Source: Ewingella sp. CoE-038-23
Lineage (GTDB): Bacteria; Pseudomonadota; Gammaproteobacteria; Enterobacterales; Enterobacteriaceae
Assembly: GCF_040419245.1 (NCBI RefSeq)
Contig: NZ_JAZHOH010000001.1
Coordinates: 744,001 to 808,000 of the forward strand
Length of the DNA: 64,000 nucleotides
Direction: 5' to 3'
The notes beneath the pieces are model-generated. The model was not told where the DNA came from. It saw nothing but the letters and a program-made list of their open reading frames with translations, and made no database searches. This document shows, piece after piece, positions 56,737 to 64,000 of this stretch; position 1 is the stretch's first letter, and each line of letters opens with the position of its first letter. The position numbers and the translations under genes were made by a program.

Positions 56737-57464
56737 GTCGTTCAGTATTGATTACTGGGGCGAGCAAGGGGATTGGCAAAGCGATTGCTGGCCAGTTAGC
56801 GCGGGACGGTTTTCAGGTGGTGATCCACTACCATCGCGACCGGGCCGGGGCGGAAGATACGCTGCAACAGGCGCTGGCGGCGGGCGGCGCAGGGCGAATT
56901 GTTAGCTTTGACGTCAGCAACCGCCAGCAGTGTCGGGAAGTGATTGAAGCCGATATCGCCGCACACGGTGCCTATTACGGCGTGGTCAATAATGCCGGTA
57001 TTACCCGCGATGGCGCTTTCCCCGCGCTGACTGACGAAGATTGGGACGGCGTAATTCATACCAATCTCGACAGCTTCTACAACGTGCTGCATCCGTGCGT
57101 GATGCCGATGATTGGCCTGCGGCAGGGCGGGCGCATTATTGCGCTCTCCTCGGTTTCCGGCGTGATTGGCAACCGTGGGCAGGTGAACTATAGCGCCGCC
57201 AAGGCGGGAATTATCGGCGCGTGCAAGGCGCTCTCCCTCGAACTGGCAAAACGCAAAATCACCGTCAACTGCATCGCGCCGGGCCTGATTGACACTGGCA
57301 TCGTCGACATGGAACCGGCGGCAATGGACGTGGCGATGAGCATGATCCCGCTGAAACGCATGGGCAGCGCCGAGGAAGTCGCCGGACTTGCCAGCTATTT
57401 GATGTCGGATATCGCGGCCTACGTGACCCGCCAGGTGATTTCCATTAACGGAGGCATAGCATGA
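56733..57464 (+). CDS. apeQ: 3-ketoacyl-ACP reductase, FabG-like (APE cluster)
   Basis: A 243-residue short-chain dehydrogenase with TGASKGIG (NADPH binding), NNAG and the catalytic YSAAKAG. It reduces each keto group during polyene building. It is coupled by ATGA overlaps on both sides. Confidence 0.9.
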   Translation: MSRSVLITGASKGIGKAIAGQLARDGFQVVIHYHRDRAGAEDTLQQALAAGGAGRIVSFDVSNRQQCREVIEADIAAHGAYYGVVNNAGITRDGAFPALTDEDWDGVIHTNLDSFYNVLHPCVMPMIGLRQGGRIIALSSVSGVIGNRGQVNYSAAKAGIIGACKALSLELAKRKITVNCIAPGLIDTGIVDMEPAAMDVAMSMIPLKRMGSAEEVAGLASYLMSDIAAYVTRQVISINGGIA

Positions 57465-58690
57465 GTCATCGCGTGGTGGTAACCGGCATGCAGGGCGTGA
57501 CCGCCTTTGGTAATAGCTGGAGCGAGGTTTCTGCTCGTTTGCAGCAGGGGCAAAACGCCGTGCGCCATATGGACGAATGGCTGGAGTATCAGGGGCTGAA
57601 TACCCATCTTGGCGCGCCAATCGATGACTTTATTCTGCCCGCGCACTATACCCGCAAACGCATTCGCTCGATGGGGCGCGTGTCGCTGCTTTCCACCCGC
57701 GCCACTGAGCTGGCGCTGGAGCAGGCCGGGCTGCTGGACAACCCGGTGCTGACCAATGGCGACACCGGCATTGCCTATGGCTCTTCAACGGGCAGCACCA
57801 AGCCGGTGAGCGAGTTCGCCACCATGCTGACCGAAAAGCACACCAATAACATCACCGGTACTACCTATGTGCAGATGATGCCGCACACCACGGCGGTGAA
57901 TACCGGGCTGTTCTTCGGCCTGCGCGGGCGGGTTATTCCAACTTCCAGCGCCTGCACCTCGGGCAGTCAGGCCATTGGCTATGCCTATGAGGCCATTAAG
58001 CACGGCTACCAGAAGGTGATGGTGGCAGGCGGCGCGGAGGAGCTTTGCCCGTCTGAGGCGGCGGTGTTCGACACGCTGTTTGCTACCAGCCAGCAAAACG
58101 ACGCGCCGCGGCTCTCCCCGCGTCCGTTCGACAAAGCGCGCGACGGGCTGGTGATTGGCGAAGGGGCGGGCACGCTGATTCTGGAATCGCTGGATCACGC
58201 GCTGGCCCGTGGCGCGACTATCTATGCAGAAATCATCGGCTTTGCCACTAACTGCGATGCGTCTCACATCACCCAGCCGCAAAAAGAGACCATGCAGATC
58301 TGTATGCAACAGGCATTGCAGCAGGCCGGACTGGCGGCGTCGGACATCGGCTATATCAGCGCCCACGGCACGGCCACCGAGCGCGGCGATATTGCTGAGA
58401 GTCAGGCTACGGCGGCGATCTTCGGCAATAAGACGCCGATCTCTTCGCTGAAAAGCTACTTCGGCCACACGCTGGGGGCCTGCGGATCGCTGGAAGCGTG
58501 GATGTCGCTGGAGATGATGCGCGAAGATCGCTTTGTGCCGACCATCAACCTGACTGATCCCGACCCCGAGTGCGGCGATTTGGATCACATCATGGGCGAA
58601 TCGCGATATATCCAAACTGAGTTTATTCAGTCGAATAACTTTGCCTTTGGCGGCATTAACACTTCGCTGATTTTCAAACGCTGGCCTTAA
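57461..58690 (+). CDS. apeR: FabF-like beta-ketoacyl-ACP synthase (APE cluster)
   Basis: 409 residues with the nucleophile cysteine in SSACTSGSQA and histidines in HGTATERGD and KSYFGHTLGACG. It is the second complete KS of the cluster. The corresponding Xenorhabdus enzyme is described as a homodimer acting early in the pathway. It lies 2 bases before the phosphopantetheinyl transferase gene. Confidence 0.86.
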   Translation: MSHRVVVTGMQGVTAFGNSWSEVSARLQQGQNAVRHMDEWLEYQGLNTHLGAPIDDFILPAHYTRKRIRSMGRVSLLSTRATELALEQAGLLDNPVLTNGDTGIAYGSSTGSTKPVSEFATMLTEKHTNNITGTTYVQMMPHTTAVNTGLFFGLRGRVIPTSSACTSGSQAIGYAYEAIKHGYQKVMVAGGAEELCPSEAAVFDTLFATSQQNDAPRLSPRPFDKARDGLVIGEGAGTLILESLDHALARGATIYAEIIGFATNCDASHITQPQKETMQICMQQALQQAGLAASDIGYISAHGTATERGDIAESQATAAIFGNKTPISSLKSYFGHTLGACGSLEAWMSLEMMREDRFVPTINLTDPDPECGDLDHIMGESRYIQTEFIQSNNFAFGGINTSLIFKRWP

Positions 58691-58692
58691 GC

Positions 58693-59376
58693 ATGAGCCG
58701 CTGCCTGATTGCCACGGGTTCTCTCAGCAGCCGGTTCGCGCCGGAGCTGCTGCCAGAGTCCGTGTTACAACAGGCCGCTGGGATGGGAGACGCGCGGCGT
58801 CTGGCGTTTCTGGGGGCGCGCGCCTTGCTGGCGACGGTGATGCGCGACCATTTTGGCTGTGGCAGATTGCCGGACATTCAGCCCGGCGCCAATGGCAAAC
58901 CGGCCTTCTGCGACCCCGCGCTTCCGCACTTCTCTTTGAGCCATAGCCATCAGCACCTGCTGGTGGCGGTGTGCCCGTCTGACGAAGTGGGGTGTGATAT
59001 CGAGGCGCTGCGCCCGCGCGCATCGATGGCAGAGCTGGCCCGCGAGGTTTTCAGCAACTTAGAAACCCAGTGGTTGCAAGAGCAGGGCGAACAGCTGGCG
59101 GCGGCCTTCTGGCAGCTTTGGACCTTACGCGAAGCCTGTCTCAAGCAGCAGGGCGGCAGCGTGTGGCAAATGGCATCGGTGACAATCGACCCTCTGGGGC
59201 ATCAGTTTTCCGCGCCATCGGCGGCTGGCCGGTTGATGAGTTGGATAAAGGCTGATTCGGCTATCGCGCTGGCCCTGCCGCCAGCCATTGAGCAGATTGA
59301 CGCCTTCTCGGCAGGCCCATCGGGCCAGCTTGCCCCTTGTTCTCCTTCATGGCTACCTTTCTCCCGCGCCGATTGA
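58693..59376 (+). CDS. 4'-phosphopantetheinyl transferase (APE cluster)
   Basis: A 227-residue Sfp/AcpT-type enzyme with the magnesium-binding GCDIEAL and the WTLREACLKQQGG helix. It activates the two ACPs with the phosphopantetheine arm. Its place as last gene makes the cluster self-sufficient for ACP priming. Confidence 0.88.
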   Translation: MSRCLIATGSLSSRFAPELLPESVLQQAAGMGDARRLAFLGARALLATVMRDHFGCGRLPDIQPGANGKPAFCDPALPHFSLSHSHQHLLVAVCPSDEVGCDIEALRPRASMAELAREVFSNLETQWLQEQGEQLAAAFWQLWTLREACLKQQGGSVWQMASVTIDPLGHQFSAPSAAGRLMSWIKADSAIALALPPAIEQIDAFSAGPSGQLAPCSPSWLPFSRAD

Positions 59377-59505
59377 TGCGTTAAAATCAAAAGTCTTCTG
59401 ACCAAGCTGTCGTTTTTATCCATGAAACGGAAGTTCATACTCTCCCTCATACGATTTACCGGCTCGCCGGACTTACTTTAAATTCAGAAAGATAGAGAGA
59501 AAAAT

Positions 59506-60309
59506 ATGAGCATCCCTGCATTTGGTCTTGGCACATTCCGTTTGAAAGATGAAGTGGTTAAAGCGTCCGTTTCTACTGCGCTGGAACTGGGCTATCGTGC
59601 TGTTGATACCGCACAAATCTACGGCAACGAAGCCGCCGTGGGCGAAGCGATTGCCGACAGCGGCGTGGCGCGTCAGGACCTGTACATCACCACCAAGATT
59701 TGGGTGGAAAATCTGGGCGCGGAGCAGGTGATCGCCAGCCTGAAAGAGAGCCTGACCAAGCTGAAAACCGACTACGTTGACCTGACGCTGATCCACTGGC
59801 CGTCTCCGGGCAACGCGGTAAGCGTGGCAGAAACCATGCACGCGCTGGTTGAAGCGAAGAAACTGGGCCTGACCCGTGAGATTGGTATCTCCAACTTCAC
59901 CGTAGCGCTGATGCAAGAAGCCATTGACGCCGTTGGCGCAGAAGCCATCGCCACTAACCAAATCGAACTGTCTCCGTTCTTGCAGAACCAGACCGTGGTG
60001 GAATTTGCCCGTAAAAACGGCATCGCTATCACCTCTTACATGACGCTGGCCTACGGCGACGCACTGAAAGACGAAACCATTATCGCGATTGCGGCGCGTC
60101 ACGACGCGACCCCTGCGCAAGTGGTGCTGGCATGGGCGCTGCAACTGGGTTACGCGGTCATTCCTTCTTCTACCAAGCGTGAAAACTTGGCAAGCAACCT
60201 GCTGGCGCAACAGTTGAAACTGACTGATGCCGATATGGCTGAGATTGCCAAGCTGGAACGCAATGGCCGTCTGGTTAGCCCGGAAGGTCTGGCGCCTGAG
60301 TGGGATTAA
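59506..60309 (+). CDS. dkgB: 2,5-didehydrogluconate reductase DkgB
   Basis: An NADPH-dependent aldo/keto reductase that reduces 2,5-diketo-gluconate and methylglyoxal. The (alpha/beta)8 family motifs [14 protein letters not shown] (catalytic Asp/Tyr), LIHWPSPG (His) and [10 protein letters not shown] are present. The length is 267 residues. In E. coli it directly follows aspU; here it marks the right flank of the inserted block. Confidence 0.95.
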   Translation: MSIPAFGLGTFRLKDEVVKASVSTALELGYRAVDTAQIYGNEAAVGEAIADSGVARQDLYITTKIWVENLGAEQVIASLKESLTKLKTDYVDLTLIHWPSPGNAVSVAETMHALVEAKKLGLTREIGISNFTVALMQEAIDAVGAEAIATNQIELSPFLQNQTVVEFARKNGIAITSYMTLAYGDALKDETIIAIAARHDATPAQVVLAWALQLGYAVIPSSTKRENLASNLLAQQLKLTDADMAEIAKLERNGRLVSPEGLAPEWD

Positions 60310-60336
60310 TTCCTCAAAACGGTTTTAGTGTCTGGA

Positions 60337-60365
60337 AAACCCATGCTTAGGCATGGGTTTTTTCG
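60337..60365 (+). terminator. dkgB terminator
   Basis: A stem aaaacccatgc / gcatgggtttt with a short loop and T run. The A run upstream lets it serve yafC on the minus strand as well. Confidence 0.88.
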
Positions 60366-60367
60366 CA

Positions 60368-61258
60368 TTAGGCGGGGTTGAGCTTTTCACTGAGAAAATC
60401 GATAAAGCAGCGAATGCGGGTGCTGACCGTCTGATCGCTATAATAGACCGCGTGCAGCGGCATGGAGATCCGCATGGTGTCAGGGATCAGCAGTTCTACC
60501 AAATCTCCACGGTCCACATCCGGCTGGGTCATAAAGTCCGACAGGCAGGCAATGCCGTTGCCCATCAGGCAGAGCTGGCGCAGCGTCTCACCACTTCCCG
60601 AGCTAATAAAGGGCGTGATGGTTAACTGCTGGCCATCGGCGCACAGCAGCGGCCACTTATTCAGCGCCAACACTTCGTTAAAGCCCAGACAGCGATGCTT
60701 CTTCAAGTCATCGGTGGTTTGCGGCGCCCCCCATTTATCCAGATAGGCGGGCGAGGCCAGCACCCGGCGATAGCTCAACATCAGCTTGCGGGCGCGCAGG
60801 CTGGAGTCTTCCAACTCTCCCACGCGAATCGCGACATCCACCTTTTGGTCAATCAGATTAATATTGCTCTCGGAGGAGAACAGCGCCAGCGACATCTTGG
60901 GAAAGCGTTCGGTGAATTCGGCCACCAGAGGGGACACCACGTGGAGGATCACCGGCGTGGCGGCGTCAACGCGTAGCAACCCCTGCGGGTCATCGCGATG
61001 CTCGAGCAGGTCGTCCTCGGCGGCGGCCATCTCCTGCAAAATCTTCTGCACGCGGACAAAATAGCGCTCGCCTTCGTGGGTCAGGCTTATCTGGCGGGTG
61101 GTGCGATTAAGCAGGGTAATGCCCAGCTTCTGCTCGAGGCGTTTCAGGGTGCGGCTGACCACCGAATTGTCTTGTTCGAGCTGTTCAGCGGCGCGGCTGA
61201 AACTGCCCATTTCAACCACGGTGACAAAGGTCATTAACTCTTCCGAACTGGCTTTCAT
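60368..61258 (-). CDS. yafC: LysR-family regulator YafC
   Basis: 296 residues with an N-terminal winged helix-turn-helix (about 5-62; [25 protein letters not shown]) and a LysR substrate-binding domain. The start MKASSEEL has a ggag site and matches E. coli YafC; the open frame continues to 61282. It is divergent from the MFS gene with 106 bases between them, so it probably controls that gene. Confidence 0.92.
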   Translation of the reverse strand: MKASSEELMTFVTVVEMGSFSRAAEQLEQDNSVVSRTLKRLEQKLGITLLNRTTRQISLTHEGERYFVRVQKILQEMAAAEDDLLEHRDDPQGLLRVDAATPVILHVVSPLVAEFTERFPKMSLALFSSESNINLIDQKVDVAIRVGELEDSSLRARKLMLSYRRVLASPAYLDKWGAPQTTDDLKKHRCLGFNEVLALNKWPLLCADGQQLTITPFISSGSGETLRQLCLMGNGIACLSDFMTQPDVDRGDLVELLIPDTMRISMPLHAVYYSDQTVSTRIRCFIDFLSEKLNPA

Positions 61259-61364
61259 TGATGTCACTCCAGCAGAAATCATTTGATACTTTGGTTATTT
61301 CTGTCATTTAAGCACAAGCAGATAATAGCCGCCATCAAATCGATATTCATTGTGGAGTAAGGTT

Positions 61365-62540
61365 ATGCCTCTTGCATTGTTAGCGCTGACCATCAGCGCA
61401 TTCGCTATAGGAACCACCGAGTTCGTGATTGTTGGGCTGATCCCAACCATCGCGGATCAACTGGGTGTTTCAGTGCCATCAGCCGGTTTGCTGGTGTCTA
61501 TTTATGCCGTGGGTGTGGCCGTTGGCGCACCTGTTCTGACGGCGATGACCGGCCGCGTGCCGCGTAAAGCCCTGCTGATTGGCCTGATGGTGTTCTTCAC
61601 CATCGGCAACCTGCTGGCGTGGCAGTCACCCAACTACAGCACGCTGGTGGTGGCGCGGCTCCTGACCGGGCTGGCGCACGGCGTGTTCTTCTCGATTGGT
61701 TCGACTATCGCCACCAGTCTGGTGTCGAAAGAGAAAGCGGCGTCGGCTATCGCGCTGATGTTTGGCGGGCTGACCGTGGCACTGGTGACCGGCGTGCCGC
61801 TGGGGACCTTTATCGGGCAGCATTTCGGCTGGCGCGAAACCTTCTTGGCCGTCACGCTGATTGGGGTGATTGCTATTATTGCCAGCGCGATTCTGGTGCC
61901 GAATAACATTAAAAATGGCCCTTCGGCGAAGATCGCCGATCAGCTGAAAGTGTTGATGAACCCACGCCTGCTGCTGATTTACGCAGTCACCGCGCTGGGC
62001 TACGGTGGGGTGTTCACCACCTTCACCTTCCTCGCGCCGATGATGCAGCAGCAGGCCGGTTTCTCCGCCAGCATGGTGAGCTGGATCTTGCTGGCCTATG
62101 GCGTGTCAGTGGCTATCGGCAACATCTGGGGCGGCAAGCTGGCGGATAAACACGGCGCGGTGAAAGCCCTGAGCATCATCTTCGCGGCGCTGGCTATCAT
62201 CCTGTTTGTGTTCCAGTTCACCGCCAACTTTGCAATCCCGGCACTGATCACCCTGATGGTGATGGGCATCTTCGCCTTCGGCAACGTGCCTGGTTTGCAG
62301 GTGTACGTGGTGCAGAAAGCAGAAGAAGTGACGCCGAACGCGGTAGACGTGGCTTCCGGCCTGAACATCGCCGCCTTCAACGTCGGGATTGCTATCGGTT
62401 CCGTGGTTGGCGGACAGGTGGTGTCGAGCATTGGTTTGGCGCAAACGCCGTGGATTGGCGCGGTGATTGTGCTCGGCGCACTGGCGCTGATTCGCCTGAG
62501 TGGTCATTTGGATAAGAAAAACCAGCTGGCCATGGCCTAA
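61365..62540 (+). CDS. MFS efflux transporter (DHA1 family)
   Basis: A 12-helix major facilitator of the drug:H+ antiporter-1 type, 391 residues from ATG 61365 (ggag upstream). It has the family motif GAPVLTAMTGRVPRK between helices 2 and 3 and ARLLTGLAHG (motif C region GVPLGTFIG). It resembles AraJ/YdhP-type exporters. E. coli has no such gene between yafC and yafD. Substrate unknown. Confidence 0.85.
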   Translation: MPLALLALTISAFAIGTTEFVIVGLIPTIADQLGVSVPSAGLLVSIYAVGVAVGAPVLTAMTGRVPRKALLIGLMVFFTIGNLLAWQSPNYSTLVVARLLTGLAHGVFFSIGSTIATSLVSKEKAASAIALMFGGLTVALVTGVPLGTFIGQHFGWRETFLAVTLIGVIAIIASAILVPNNIKNGPSAKIADQLKVLMNPRLLLIYAVTALGYGGVFTTFTFLAPMMQQQAGFSASMVSWILLAYGVSVAIGNIWGGKLADKHGAVKALSIIFAALAIILFVFQFTANFAIPALITLMVMGIFAFGNVPGLQVYVVQKAEEVTPNAVDVASGLNIAAFNVGIAIGSVVGGQVVSSIGLAQTPWIGAVIVLGALALIRLSGHLDKKNQLAMA

Positions 62541-62561
62541 GGCTTTCCGGCAGTGCAACGC

Positions 62562-62592
62562 GCGGCTCACCCTCGGGTGGGCCGTTTTGCTT
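62562..62592 (+). terminator. Terminator after the MFS gene
   Basis: ggctcaccc-tcg-ggtgggcc pairing followed by gttttgcttt. Confidence 0.65.
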
Positions 62593-62780
62593 TCAAGGAT
62601 TAACTCATTAACAAGGCATAGCAAAAATCCTATGCTACCTTGATAACAGATCGCCGACGGTCAGGCGGGCAGGGTGTATACGATTGTAAACAGATTTGGC
62701 CTGAGCACTGACGGGCGTATACTGAAACGTCCGCTGCCTTCGAGCAGCATGATTTTTGATTGAGTAAATAGGCGATAAGC

Positions 62781-63590
62781 GTGCCGAAAAGAACATATGC
62801 AATGAGGTATGTTGCAGGTCAACCGGTCGAGCAGATCTTTCCAGGTGCCATGGCACATCTCAGTACTGGATTGCCTCCCGGAGCCGCGCTGCCCAATTCC
62901 AATACTCTACGCGTGATGGTGTGGAACATTTTCAAGCAACAACGGGCCGACTGGCTTTCGGTGTTGCAAGGTTTTGGCAAAGATGCCCAGCTGGTGTTGC
63001 TGCAAGAAGCGCAAACCACTCCGGAGCTGATTCGATTTGCCACCTCTCACTATTTGGCCGCCGATCAGGTTCCGGCCTATATGCTGCCTCAGCACCCCTC
63101 TGGCGTGATGACGCTCTCCGCTGCCCATCCGGTCTACTGCTGCCCCCTGCGCGAGCGTGAGCCACTGCTACGTTTGGCTAAATCTGCATTGGTGACGGTC
63201 TACCCGCTGCTAGACGGCAGACTGCTGATGGTGGTGAACATCCACGCGGTGAATTTCAGCATCGGGGTGGATGTCTACAGTAAGCAGCTGGAGACCATCG
63301 GCGAGCAGATTGCGCACCACAAAGGGCCGGTGGTGATGGCGGGGGACTTCAACGCCTGGAGCCGCCAGCGCATCAACGCCTTGTTCGGGTTCGCCAATAA
63401 CATTCGTCTGCAAGAGGTGAGGTTCCCGTCTGACTTCCGTCGCCGCGCCTTTGGCCGCCCGCTGGATTTCATCTTCTATCGCGATTTGAGCGTCACCCAT
63501 GCGACGGTGATGGAAACGCAGGCGTCGGACCATAACCCGCTACTGGTGGAGTTTCTGGCCGATCAGAGTGCGGCGAACAAAGCTCTGTAA
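62781..63590 (+). CDS. yafD: Endonuclease/exonuclease/phosphatase-family protein YafD
   Basis: 269 residues with the DNase I-like fold: VWNIFKQQ (metal Asn), LQEAQ (metal Glu), GDFNAWS and SDHNPL (catalytic His). It matches E. coli YafD, whose role is not clearly established. The start is GTG ([15 protein letters not shown]), aligning with the E. coli N terminus. yafE, next in E. coli, is absent here. Confidence 0.92.
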   Translation: MPKRTYAMRYVAGQPVEQIFPGAMAHLSTGLPPGAALPNSNTLRVMVWNIFKQQRADWLSVLQGFGKDAQLVLLQEAQTTPELIRFATSHYLAADQVPAYMLPQHPSGVMTLSAAHPVYCCPLREREPLLRLAKSALVTVYPLLDGRLLMVVNIHAVNFSIGVDVYSKQLETIGEQIAHHKGPVVMAGDFNAWSRQRINALFGFANNIRLQEVRFPSDFRRRAFGRPLDFIFYRDLSVTHATVMETQASDHNPLLVEFLADQSAANKAL

Positions 63591-63612
63591 GCCGATTTCC
63601 GCAAATTTGAGC

Positions 63613-63648
63613 ATAAAAAAAAGCACCCGAAAGGGTGCTTTTTTGTAG
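63613..63648. terminator. Bidirectional terminator between yafD and mltD
   Basis: agcaccc-gaaa-gggtgct flanked by A8 and T6, serving the two convergent genes. Confidence 0.9.
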
Positions 63649-63668
63649 GGATGACGCTGCGCATAGCA

Positions 63669-64000
63669 TCAGGTGTCTGGCGTTAACTTATTGCTGACAA
63701 ACAGAGTCAGCTTAGTGCCGGGCTGAAGGTTGTCTGTGCCAGCATTCCAGCGCATCACATCTTTGATGTTTACGCCGTGACGCTTAGCAATGCTCGACAA
63801 CGAATCGCCTTTGCGAACCTGATACGTAATACTGCCGCCGTTACTGCTACTTGCCGAACTGACGCTGTTATCCGCCACTTGCAGGGTTTGCCCAACTTTT
63901 ATCGCGCTCGCCGAGCGCAAATTGTTCCAACGCTGTAAATCACGGGTCTTAACGTTCAGTCTTGCTGCAATCCCTGACAAGCTATCGCCGGAGCGAACCT
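63669..64000 (-). CDS. mltD: Membrane-bound lytic murein transglycosylase D, C-terminal part
   Basis: The partial 3' end of a gene that continues beyond the window. About 110 codons are visible with two LysM peptidoglycan-binding repeats (SLSGIAARLNVKTRDLQRWN and DSLSSIAKRHGVNIKDVMRWN) separated by a Ser-rich linker. MltD cleaves the glycan with 1,6-anhydro product. Identity rests on LysM repeats and position next to yafD. Confidence 0.88.
   Translation of the reverse strand, partial: VRSGDSLSGIAARLNVKTRDLQRWNNLRSASAIKVGQTLQVADNSVSSASSSNGGSITYQVRKGDSLSSIAKRHGVNIKDVMRWNAGTDNLQPGTKLTLFVSNKLTPDT

Noticed and set aside
57785..58615. 276-codon minus-strand frame opposite a KS gene
   Set aside because: Antisense shadow of a high-GC gene in the polyene cluster.

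Overview
The window is chromosomal DNA of an enterobacterium. The order csrA – serV/argV-type tRNAs – yqaBA – gshA – luxS – corB – ypjD – ffh – rpsP/rimM/trmD/rplS – aroF/tyrA – pheA – raiA – bamD – rluD – pgeF – clpB – rrn – tRNA-Asp – dkgB – yafC – yafD – mltD is enterobacterial, and the proteins resemble E. coli orthologues along their length. The 16S variable regions and gene content look closer to Yersiniaceae-type genera (Rahnella, Ewingella, Rouxiella, Serratia) than to Escherichia. That placement is from memory and no genus is claimed.

Layout. 1-11010: housekeeping genes, with a Ser/Arg tRNA operon that also holds two tRNA-Arg-derived structured repeats, the MicA small RNA opposite the gshA-luxS gap, and the rpsP ribosomal operon behind a strong leader hairpin. 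11035-27542: a P2/186-like element between rplS and aroF. It keeps the whole contractile tail (X, R, V, W, J, I, H, a fibre chaperone, FI, FII, E/E', T, U, D), a complete lysis set (holin, SAR endolysin, Rz/Rz1 spanins), the activator Ogr, a CI-type repressor and a replication initiator. It has no terminase, portal, capsid, scaffold, head-completion or integrase gene. Three Ogr-type late-promoter sites and a LexA-controlled promoter remain. This is best read as an SOS-inducible R-type tailocin rather than randomly decayed prophage. 27807-37708: aroF-tyrA with TyrR boxes, pheA behind a phe leader attenuator, raiA with a CRP site, bamD, rluD-pgeF and clpB with a heat-shock promoter.

37843-43570: one rRNA operon (16S, tRNA-Glu, 23S, 5S, tRNA-Asp). 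Its left flank (clpB) is that of E. coli rrnG and its right flank (tRNA-Asp, dkgB) that of E. coli rrnH. 43716-44872: a lipoprotein gene split by an intact 768-bp IS1 with an 8-bp target duplication; removing the IS restores a 126-codon frame. 45150-59376: a tightly coupled 17-gene aryl-polyene-type cluster (type II fatty-acid/polyketide-like enzymes, two ACPs, acyl and glycosyl transferases, LolA-like and MMPL export proteins, a phosphopantetheinyl transferase). It has no ammonia-lyase, flavin oxidoreductase or methyltransferase gene. 59506-64000: dkgB, yafC, an inserted MFS exporter, yafD and the 3' end of mltD.

The two accessory blocks are the points of interest: a tail-only bacteriocin candidate with its regulatory circuit intact, and a polyene pigment pathway placed between tRNA-Asp and dkgB, which are neighbours in E. 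coli.
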